5,778 nt of DNA from Gammaproteobacteria bacterium (GTDB taxonomy: Bacteria > Pseudomonadota > Gammaproteobacteria > Burkholderiales > Thiobacillaceae), in assembly GCA_018820745.1 (NCBI GenBank), contig JAHJNP010000025.1, forward strand, positions 1-5,778. Reading direction: 5' to 3'. The translations under genes and the position numbers were made by a program. Of the stretch, positions 1 through 5,205 are shown piece after piece. Numbering within the stretch: the first letter of the stretch is position 1; each line of letters begins with the position of its first letter. The notes beneath the pieces were generated by a model, which was not told where the DNA came from, did no database searches, and saw only the letters and a program-made list of their open reading frames with translations.

Positions 1-1498
1 GGTCGTAGAGCTTCTTGCGCGTCGCCTGGTTGAGCGTGTCCTGCGCCTCGGAGAGCAGCTTGTCGAACTCCTTGTTGCTGTAGCCGACGAAGTTCCAGGG
101 CTTGCCGCTGTGCCATTCCGGGTAGATGGTTTCATCCGGATCGAGGTCGGCAATCCAGGCCTCGTCGTACATATCGAAGTCGCCACCATTGCGCCGCTTG
201 GTCCACACGGCGCGATCCAGCAGTTCGATCTTCGGCTTGATGCCGATCTTTTCCAGCATCGGTAACAGGAGCTGGGAATTGCGCGTGCCGCTGCCGCCCG
301 AGCCGGTGAAGCCCTGGGCCACGATATAGACGGGATTGACCTCGCCCTGATACTTGGACTGTTTGCGATATTCCATCGCTTTCTTCAGGTCGAAGCGCTG
401 GCCGCGCCCGCTGTTGCCGATGTTCTTGTCGTAGAAACCGGTCATGGGCGGCGAGATGCAGCTGTAGGCAGGAATGGCTTCGCCGAAATAGCCCTGCTTG
501 ACGATGGTGTTGCGGTCGATCGCTGCGGCCACGGCCTTGCGCATCATCGGGTCGTCGAAAGGCGCGCGGCGGTTGTTCATGCCGACGAAGCTGTAGTTGC
601 CCTCGACTTCGCCGTAGACCTTCAGGTTCTTGTTCGCCTTCAGTTGCGGGATGAACTGGAACGGCGACAGACTCATGCCGTAGACCTGCCCCGACATCAT
701 GGCCGCCACCGCGGCGGTGGGCTCTTTGATCAGCAGGATCTTCACGCCGTCCAGATAGGGCAGGCCCGGTTCGAAATAATCGGGGTTACGTTCCAGGGTG
801 ATCGATTCGTTCTCGCGCCAGCCCGCGAACTTGAACGGGCCGGTGCCCACGGGATTGCGGCCGAAGGCCTTGCCATGCTGCTCCACCGCGCGCTTGCTGA
901 CGATGGTGCCGGCACGACCGGTGCTGCCGGTGAGCGCGACCGGCAGGAAGGCATAAGGCTTGGAAAAACGCATCCGGATGGTGGATTCGTCAACGATGTC
1001 GATGCCGGCCAGGGTCTCGAACTTCCAGGCGTGGGGCGAACTGACAGCCGGGTCCTTGACGCGATCCAGACTCCATTTCACGGCTGCGGCGTCGCAGGGA
1101 TCACCGTTGTGAAATTTCACGCCGCGGCGCAGCGTGAACACGTGGGTCTTGTCGTCCGGCATTTCCCACGTCTCGGCCAAGTCTGGAACAAAGGATACTT
1201 TCTTGCCGTCGTAAGCCACCTTGAGCAGGCCGTTGAAGATGTTGTTGAGGATCTTCACTGAGCCAAGCGAGGCGGTGAAGTGTGGGTCCAGCGTGTCCAC
1301 TGCATCGACCCAAGCGAGCTTGATGGTGCCACCCCGCCTGGGCGCGGCGGCCATGGCGTTCTGGACCAGCGTGCTCCCCATGATGGCACTGCCTGCAGCT
1401 AATCCGGCCCCGCTCCCCATCAGTTTCATGAACCCGCGGCGGTTCATCCCGGCAGCCAAGACATTGGCAAGTTTGTCCTTGTGAGACTGTTCAGACAT
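1..1498 (-). CDS. ABC transporter substrate-binding protein, family 5 (partial, Tat-exported)
   Basis: Periplasmic solute-binding component of a peptide/nickel/opine-type ABC importer. The frame is open from the ATG at 1498 to the left edge, giving 499 residues; family members usually have about 500-540, so only the C-terminus is missing. A good Shine-Dalgarno (AGGAG, 1505-1509) sits 6 nt before the ATG. The N-terminus carries a twin-arginine signal: NRRGFMK at residues 19-25, a Gly/Ala-rich hydrophobic stretch to about 45, and a likely cleavage after AMA (48-50). The mature part begins with RRGGTIKLAW and shows family landmarks: LDPHF near 70, LAETWE and FTLRRGVKFHNGDP near 105-130, and NPVGTGPFKF near 217. 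The ligand cannot be read from sequence; oligopeptide, nickel or another small solute are all possible. Permease and ATPase genes, if linked, would lie beyond base 1. A sigma-54 promoter match lies about 54 bp upstream. Family assignment is firm; substrate is unknown. Confidence 0.95.
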   Translation of the reverse strand, partial: MSEQSHKDKLANVLAAGMNRRGFMKLMGSGAGLAAGSAIMGSTLVQNAMAAAPRRGGTIKLAWVDAVDTLDPHFTASLGSVKILNNIFNGLLKVAYDGKKVSFVPDLAETWEMPDDKTHVFTLRRGVKFHNGDPCDAAAVKWSLDRVKDPAVSSPHAWKFETLAGIDIVDESTIRMRFSKPYAFLPVALTGSTGRAGTIVSKRAVEQHGKAFGRNPVGTGPFKFAGWRENESITLERNPDYFEPGLPYLDGVKILLIKEPTAAVAAMMSGQVYGMSLSPFQFIPQLKANKNLKVYGEVEGNYSFVGMNNRRAPFDDPMMRKAVAAAIDRNTIVKQGYFGEAIPAYSCISPPMTGFYDKNIGNSGRGQRFDLKKAMEYRKQSKYQGEVNPVYIVAQGFTGSGGSGTRNSQLLLPMLEKIGIKPKIELLDRAVWTKRRNGGDFDMYDEAWIADLDPDETIYPEWHSGKPWNFVGYSNKEFDKLLSEAQDTLNQATRKKLYD

Positions 1499-1551
1499 GG
1501 TTTTCTCCTAACAAGTGATACGGTTTGATCAGCAATGCCAGGATCTTTAAA

Positions 1552-1566
1552 GCAAGTCGTGTGCCA
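1552..1566 (-). promoter_or_regulatory. sigma-54 (-24/-12) promoter of the solute-binding protein gene
   Basis: Read on the minus strand the bases are TGGCAC-ACGAC-TTGC, followed by TT. This matches the RpoN consensus TGGCAC-N5-TTGCW at every conserved position, with exactly 10 nt between the GG and GC dinucleotides. Transcription would start about a dozen bases further on, near 1540, leaving a leader of roughly 42 nt before the ATG at 1498. Such promoters need a bacterial enhancer-binding protein; one is encoded at 3551-5164, but NtrC or another activator could also serve. Confidence 0.85.
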
Positions 1567-1569
1567 GCC

Positions 1570-1598
1570 TGAAAACATTTGTTAATATGCTGTTTTCA
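1570..1598. repeat. AT-rich inverted repeat just upstream of the minus-strand sigma-54 promoter
   Basis: Perfect 8-bp arms TGAAAACA (1570-1577) and TGTTTTCA (1591-1598) are separated by 13 bases. The repeat begins 4 bp beyond the -24 element of the promoter at 1552-1566. It could be a regulator site or part of a bendable spacer. It has no run of T that would make it a terminator for either strand. Confidence 0.5.
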
Positions 1599-1649
1599 TA
1601 GGTTTTTATTTACCAGAATGCTACAACTACCGGCCAGGTGGCCCGGGAT

Positions 1650-1678
1650 GTGCACCACCCTAAGGCAGCCTGCACCAC
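1650..1678. repeat. Tandem TGCACCAC motif, 20-bp period
   Basis: GTGCACCAC at 1650-1658 recurs as CTGCACCAC at 1670-1678, 20 bp apart and so on nearly the same helical face. The core GTGCACCA also occurs at 2154-2161 and inverted (TGGTGCAC) at 1834-1841, all within the same intergenic region. Placement about 85-115 bp upstream of the -24 element of the minus-strand promoter is a usual distance for enhancer sites of sigma-54 activators. Function is inferred from position only, and a short motif may recur by chance. Confidence 0.35.
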
Positions 1679-1793
1679 GCACGTTTCAAATCGTTTGCAA
1701 TCATTAATTACGGTTTTAACTTACAAAAACAATCTGCAATGAATACAAATGGACTCGCAGACATCCATCCACCGGTTCCCGGACTGCTTGTTA

Positions 1794-1850
1794 GGCCGGC
1801 ACCAAAAAGGTCAGGTACGGATCGGCTCAGGAATGGTGCACACGCCGGCC
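1794..1850. repeat. Imperfect long inverted repeat
   Basis: The left arm GGCCGGCACCA (1794-1804) pairs with the right arm TGGTGC-acacg-CCGGCC (1834-1850) over 11 bp, with a 5-base bulge in the right arm. The spacer between arms is 29 bases. It lies mid-intergenic, away from either promoter, with no T run after it on either strand. It may be a structured RNA element, a protein site, or a relic of a mobile sequence. Confidence 0.4.
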
Positions 1851-2046
1851 ATATCGGTGAACGGCAAACTTCAGGCTGCCGACCCGTTCCTGCGATTGGC
1901 GCCAGCGAAGATCAGAAGTCAGCTCTGTGCCCCCCATGCAGACGGATACTGAGATCAAATGTGAGGCAGCAGGTCAACCGTTGCGCCCCCCCGCCCCTTA
2001 CCGACGCCGGATATTCGCCAGCGTCCTCATACGCGTGTGCGTGAGA

Positions 2047-2064
2047 TGCGGGTTCCAACCCGCA
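2047..2064. repeat. Perfect palindrome TGCGGGTT-CC-AACCCGCA
   Basis: Two 8-bp arms are separated by only two bases. As DNA this is a compact dyad suited to a dimeric regulator; as RNA it would form a tight hairpin. No T tract follows on either strand, so an intrinsic terminator is unlikely. It resembles a tRNA T-arm at first sight, but no acceptor or anticodon arms surround it. Confidence 0.45.
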
Positions 2065-2159
2065 GGAGACCTTCAAAAAAGCCGACCTGAACCCGGTTAT
2101 TTCCGGAACCGTGGTCCGAGTCCCGGCTGTCTTCTCCCGATTGCCCTTTAATCGTGCAC

Positions 2160-2184
2160 CAACGCTTCTCAGTAGGAAGCGTTG
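2160..2184. repeat. 9-bp inverted repeat, 7-base loop
   Basis: CAACGCTTC (2160-2168) and GAAGCGTTG (2176-2184) are perfectly complementary around the loop TCAGTAG. It ends about 130 bp upstream of the -24 element of the promoter at 2313-2328, an ordinary distance for an enhancer site of a sigma-54 activator. No T run follows, so it does not look like a rho-independent terminator. Confidence 0.45.
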
Positions 2185-2312
2185 CTTACCCCCAGTCATT
2201 GCGATTGATGGCGTGGCGCTTCACGCATCCACCCTACGAGTTGTGAATCGGGCGTTCCCACATCAAGCCGCACAAGAAAGCATAACAACTTGTATTTGCT
2301 TGGTTTTTTATG

Positions 2313-2328
2313 TGGTACGCAATTTGCG
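2313..2328 (+). promoter_or_regulatory. sigma-54 (-24/-12) promoter of the carbonic-anhydrase-like gene
   Basis: TGGTAC-GCAAT-TTGCG keeps the invariant GG and GC with exactly 10 nt between them and departs from the RpoN consensus TGGCAC-N5-TTGCW at two positions: T for C in the -24 box, and G for A/T after the -12 TTGC. The predicted start is near 2339, giving a leader of about 83 nt before the ATG at 2422. The bases 2317-2329 also form a perfect dyad, ACGCAA-T-TTGCGT, laid over the promoter. This is weaker than the minus-strand match but well placed. Confidence 0.7.
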
Positions 2329-2421
2329 TTACCTGGCATTGCGGATCCGGAGTCGGATATCGCAGATCGAATGCTCAAGCCGAGGCCTAGGCAGCCACTA
2401 CTTTTCATAAGGAGACGGGAA

Positions 2422-3075
2422 ATGGAAACGTTGAAGGATCAACTGAATGCACGTGTCACCGCTTACGACCATTGGGCAACGCGCCGCCGTTACGGGCCCG
2501 ACGGCCACAACAACCGCAGCCTGTGGGTGCTGGCTTGCATGGACGAACGCCTGCCCGTGGACGAGGCCCTAGGCATCCACGTGGACACGCCCGCCGGCGG
2601 CGGGGATGCCCACTGCTTCCGCAACGCCGGGGGCATCGTCACGGATGACGCGATCCGCTCGGCCATGCTGACCTGCAATTTCTTCGGCACCAAGGAAATC
2701 GTCATCGTGCAGCACACCCAATGCGGCATGCTGTCCGCCAACGCCGCTGATCTGGAGCGGATGCTGCGGGAAAAAGGCGTCGATACGGATGCCCTCGCCC
2801 TGGACCCTACCCTGCCGGAACTGAAGCTGGATAAAGGCGGCTTCGCCAAATGGATCGGCATGATGGACGACGTGGACGAGTCATGCATGAGGACCGTGGA
2901 GGTCTTCCGCAACCATCCCCTCATTCCCAAGGATATGGTGGTCAGCGGCTGGATCTGGGAAGTGGAGACCCGCCGCTTGCGGGCACCCACTCGGGACATG
3001 GAGAAGCGCGCGCGCACCGACGTGACTTCCGCCCAGTTCGGCGTCAAGGCGAAGCAACCGCCTCGCTGGAGCTAG
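2422..3075 (+). CDS. Beta-class carbonic anhydrase-like zinc enzyme
   Basis: The 217-residue product has the beta-carbonic-anhydrase zinc site: CMDER (C39, D41, R43) and HTQC (H98, C101), giving two Cys and one His as metal ligands plus the Asp-Arg dyad. Other family marks are FRNAGGIVTDDAIRSAM (66-82) and EIVIVQHTQCGM. The expected reaction is reversible hydration of CO2 to bicarbonate in the cytoplasm. The Ser of the classical CxDSR motif is Glu here, as is common in short divergent beta-class members; that group also contains characterised COS and CS2 hydrolases, so the substrate may not be CO2. A glycine-rich insertion (DTPAGGGDAH, 55-64) precedes the RNAGG motif. The ATG at 2422 follows AAGGAG (2409-2414); an upstream in-frame TTG is rejected because the sigma-54 promoter lies inside that extension. 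It probably begins an operon with the zinc-ribbon gene 78 bp on. Confidence 0.88.
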   Translation: METLKDQLNARVTAYDHWATRRRYGPDGHNNRSLWVLACMDERLPVDEALGIHVDTPAGGGDAHCFRNAGGIVTDDAIRSAMLTCNFFGTKEIVIVQHTQCGMLSANAADLERMLREKGVDTDALALDPTLPELKLDKGGFAKWIGMMDDVDESCMRTVEVFRNHPLIPKDMVVSGWIWEVETRRLRAPTRDMEKRARTDVTSAQFGVKAKQPPRWS

Positions 3076-3093
3076 ATTCACGCCGACCCAGGT

Positions 3094-3120
3094 GTGCCCC
3101 TCGCCCCGGGTGGGGGGCAC
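3094..3120 (+). repeat. GC-rich hairpin between the carbonic-anhydrase-like and zinc-ribbon genes
   Basis: GTGCCCC (3094-3100) pairs with GGGGCAC (3114-3120) around a 13-base loop. It lies in the 78-bp gap between two same-strand genes and has no following T run. It could stabilise or process the transcript, but such a match arises easily in GC-rich DNA. Confidence 0.3.
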
Positions 3121-3153
3121 CACGAACCACAGCAGCGTGCAAGGAGACGTTTG

Positions 3154-3405
3154 ATGCCGACCTACGATTACCGGTGCCGGGACTGCCATCGACAGTTCGA
3201 GGCGCGACACCCCATCAATGAAAAAAGCCCTGCCTGCCCGGCTTGTGGGGGGAGCGCGGAGAAGGTGATTCTCGCCGCGCCGGCCATGCACGGCCACATG
3301 GCCCGGGGAAGGGAATTGGCCATGCGATCCCTCGATCCCAAGCCGGGCACCCACCCGCATACCCACGGCCCGGGCTGCCAGTGCGGAGCCCACCATTCCA
3401 CCTGA
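3154..3405 (+). CDS. FmdB-type zinc-ribbon protein with His/Cys-rich tail
   Basis: This small 83-residue protein begins MPTYDYRC, the signature opening of the FmdB/putative regulatory zinc-ribbon family. Four cysteines, C8-x2-C11 and C28-x2-C31, form a zinc ribbon in the first 35 residues. The rest is basic and then becomes metal-ligand-rich: H46, H48, H67, H69, H71, C75, C77, H80 and H81, including the run HPHTHGPGCQCGAHH. Family members are often encoded next to amidases, carboxylases and other metabolic enzymes, but their role is poorly defined; a regulatory or metal-handling role is usually proposed. The ATG at 3154 follows AAGGAG (3141-3146) by 7 nt, which decides the start over an upstream in-frame GTG. 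It is the likely second gene of the operon starting at 2422; the tail could deliver zinc to the neighbouring enzyme, but that is my inference. Confidence 0.88.
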   Translation: MPTYDYRCRDCHRQFEARHPINEKSPACPACGGSAEKVILAAPAMHGHMARGRELAMRSLDPKPGTHPHTHGPGCQCGAHHST

Positions 3406-3444
3406 GGGGCTGCCCGGGAGACATCCAAGGCTAGACTAGTATGC

Positions 3445-3471
3445 TTGTAGCCATTGCGAACATGGCTACAA
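3445..3471. promoter_or_regulatory. Strong dyad ahead of the activator gene, candidate operator
   Basis: Perfect 10-bp arms TTGTAGCCAT (3445-3454) and ATGGCTACAA (3462-3471) flank a 7-base spacer. The site lies 40 bp after the zinc-ribbon stop and 80 bp before the activator start. No T run follows, so a terminator is unlikely. The length and symmetry suit a dimeric Fis-type helix-turn-helix, so it may be the activator's own binding site, used for autoregulation. A one-base-shorter half site (ATGCTACAA) occurs at 1618-1626 upstream of the solute-binding gene. Confidence 0.6.
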
Positions 3472-3550
3472 ACCAACGGCATTACCTAAACCACGCGACG
3501 AAGCATGATGCGGTGGTCTATTGTGCAAAGTCGACCATCGGGAGGCACCC

Positions 3551-5164
3551 ATGTCCGACCCCTTGCTATCCGACCTCAGCCCGATCTCGTTTCTGCAGAT
3601 GTTCGTCACCCAAAGCGTCAAGCTGGCGGGACAAACAGCCGCCGAGAACGGCACCGACCACTACACCCACATCCAATACCTGGGTCTGACCGCCAGCAGT
3701 TGTCTTGAGGCCCATGCCAGACGGCTGTTGGACTTGCCTCAGGAGATCAGCCGCGACCAATACGCGAGCCTCATCATCAACATCAAGAACCAGATCGGCG
3801 GCGATTTTGCCCAGGCGCCGGGCGAGGGGGGCGCAGTGCGCGTGGAGAATCACCGCTGCCCCTTCGGGGATAGGGTCAAGGAGGCGCCGGAACTGTGCCG
3901 CATGACCTCTTCGGTGTTCGGCGGCATCGCAGCGCGCAACTTCGGCTATGCCAAGGTCGAACTGAGAAAGCGCATCGCCACCAATGACGGAAAATGCGAG
4001 GTCCTGATCTACACCGACCGCGCGACGGTGCAGGACAAGCCGGGTGACGAGTATTTCAGCGAAAACGGGGCGATCATTTCCCGGTCATCGCTGGCTGAAG
4101 TCACGGTGCGGGTCGCGGAGAAAATGGCCCAGACCTGGTGTAACCAAGGCACCGGCGACCAGGGCGGCTGTCGGGAGCCCCCCGAGATCGTCGCCGAATC
4201 CGAGGCCATGCGCGAGGCGCTGGGAGCTGCCGAGCTGGTAGCGCCCACCGCCGCCAGCGTGCTCATCAGTGGCGAGACCGGCGTCGGCAAGGAAATCATC
4301 GCCCGCGCGATCCACGCCCTGAGCAAGCGCAGCGAGCATAAATTCATCGCCGTCAATTGCGGGGCGATTCCCGAAAACCTGATCGAAAGCGTGCTGTTCG
4401 GCCATGAAAAAGGGGCCTTCACCGGCGCCCACGAGCTGCACCACGGCATCTTCGAAAGAGCCCGGGGCGGCACGCTGTTCCTGGACGAAATCGACAGCCT
4501 GCCCCTGCAGGCCCAGGCCAACCTGCTCAGGGTGCTCCAGGAAGGCGAGTTTGAACGGGTGGGCGGCAAACAGGTGCTGCGTGCGGATGTGCGCATCATC
4601 GCCGCCGCGAACCGCCCGGTGGAAAAGCTGCTGGCCACCGGCGAATTTCGCAAGGACCTGTACTACCGGCTGAACGTGGTCCCTATCCACATCCCCTCGC
4701 TACGGGAGCGCCGCGAAGACATCACGGCACTGGCCAATCACCTGCTGCAGCGGCTTGCGGAACGCTACCAAAGACCTTTGAAAGTGCTGAGCAGCCAGGC
4801 TTGGCGCCAAGTCATGGCCTATGATTGGCCAGGCAACGTAAGGGAACTGGAAAACGTTCTGGAACGGGCCTTTCTCTTTGCCCGTGGGCAGGTGATCGAC
4901 GCCATTGACGCCATCGACGTCGAGGCATACAAGAGAACATGTGCCGGAAACCCGCCCGACACCGGCAACCTGCGCAACCAGAAGCTGAACGCGGCCAGGA
5001 AAATCGAGACCAAGGTCCTGCAAGACGCCTTGCTTCGACTGGACGGCAACGTCAGCGCCGTAGCCAAGGAGATCGGCATCACCCGCCGCGCGGTTCATCA
5101 AAAGCTCAAAAGCAACGGCATCGATGCCGCCGCCTACCGGAAGTCAATCCTGAGGAGCCGCTGA
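3551..5164 (+). CDS. Sigma-54-dependent transcriptional activator with cysteine-bearing sensor domain
   Basis: This 537-residue enhancer-binding protein remodels RpoN-RNA polymerase at -24/-12 promoters using ATP. Residues 1-205 form a sensor region with no phospho-receiver domain. Its core, NHRCPFGDRVKEAPELCRMTSS followed by ARNFGYAKVEL, resembles the methanogen-output-type (MetOD1) domain, with C103, C116 and C149 conserved in style; this family name is from memory. The AAA+ domain (about 212-440) has Walker A GETGVGKE (241-248), the sigma-54 contact loop GAFTGA (288-293), Walker B GGTLFLDEID (306-315) and the WPGNVRELENVLERA segment (426-440). A Fis-type helix-turn-helix closes the protein (about 490-523). 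All ATPase motifs look intact. The ATG at 3551 follows GGGAGG (3540-3545) by 5 nt; an in-frame TTG ten codons earlier has no such site. Lying beside two sigma-54 promoters, it is their most likely activator; its signal is unknown. Confidence 0.95.
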   Translation: MSDPLLSDLSPISFLQMFVTQSVKLAGQTAAENGTDHYTHIQYLGLTASSCLEAHARRLLDLPQEISRDQYASLIINIKNQIGGDFAQAPGEGGAVRVENHRCPFGDRVKEAPELCRMTSSVFGGIAARNFGYAKVELRKRIATNDGKCEVLIYTDRATVQDKPGDEYFSENGAIISRSSLAEVTVRVAEKMAQTWCNQGTGDQGGCREPPEIVAESEAMREALGAAELVAPTAASVLISGETGVGKEIIARAIHALSKRSEHKFIAVNCGAIPENLIESVLFGHEKGAFTGAHELHHGIFERARGGTLFLDEIDSLPLQAQANLLRVLQEGEFERVGGKQVLRADVRIIAAANRPVEKLLATGEFRKDLYYRLNVVPIHIPSLRERREDITALANHLLQRLAERYQRPLKVLSSQAWRQVMAYDWPGNVRELENVLERAFLFARGQVIDAIDAIDVEAYKRTCAGNPPDTGNLRNQKLNAARKIETKVLQDALLRLDGNVSAVAKEIGITRRAVHQKLKSNGIDAAAYRKSILRSR

Positions 5165-5178
5165 ATAAATACCCCTGG

Positions 5179-5192
5179 CGGGGCCGACCCCG
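5179..5192. repeat. Short GC hairpin between convergent genes
   Basis: CGGGG and CCCCG pair around a CCGA loop in the 41-bp gap between the convergent activator and SIR2-like genes. The position suits a bidirectional transcript end, but the stem is only 5 bp and no T run follows on either strand, so I would not call it an intrinsic terminator. Confidence 0.25.
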
Positions 5193-5205
5193 ACGGGTAG
5201 CCGCG

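Larger units (their letters stand above)
1567..2312. other. Long intergenic region between two divergent sigma-54 promoters
   Basis: No convincing gene is seen in these roughly 750 bases. The short open frames present (101 residues or fewer) have no recognisable motif, lack good ribosome sites and overlap on both strands. The flank next to the solute-binding gene (about 1571-1620 and 1682-1755) is AT-rich, whereas 1755-2280 is GC-rich and carries several inverted repeats, listed separately. The length is far more than two promoters need, so it may hold enhancer sites for the activator, an IHF-bent spacer, a small RNA, or the decayed remains of a lost gene. I cannot choose among these from sequence. 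Confidence 0.6.

Noticed and set aside
644..1261. A 205-residue open frame on the plus strand
   Set aside because: It lies wholly antisense to the solute-binding protein, whose product is recognisable along its full length; no ribosome site or family motif supports the plus-strand frame.
2040..2070. tRNA T-arm-like sequence (GGTTCCAACCC)
   Set aside because: The loop and stem sizes do not fit a T-arm, and no acceptor, D or anticodon arms or CCA end can be placed around it.
1739..2410. Several short open frames in the long intergenic region (67-101 residues)
   Set aside because: They overlap on both strands, lack ribosome sites and show no recognisable motifs; I could not relate any to a known protein or transposase.
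2290..2421. N-terminal extension of the carbonic-anhydrase-like gene from an upstream TTG
   Set aside because: It would contain the sigma-54 promoter, lacks a ribosome site, and is not needed for the family fold; the ATG at 2422 has AAGGAG upstream.
2490..3047. A 185-residue open frame on the minus strand
   Set aside because: It is antisense to the carbonic-anhydrase-like gene, which has its zinc motifs and a ribosome site on the plus strand.
4009..4690. Antisense open frames of about 200 residues
   Set aside because: They are shadows of the GC-rich AAA+ domain of the activator, whose motifs are intact on the plus strand.
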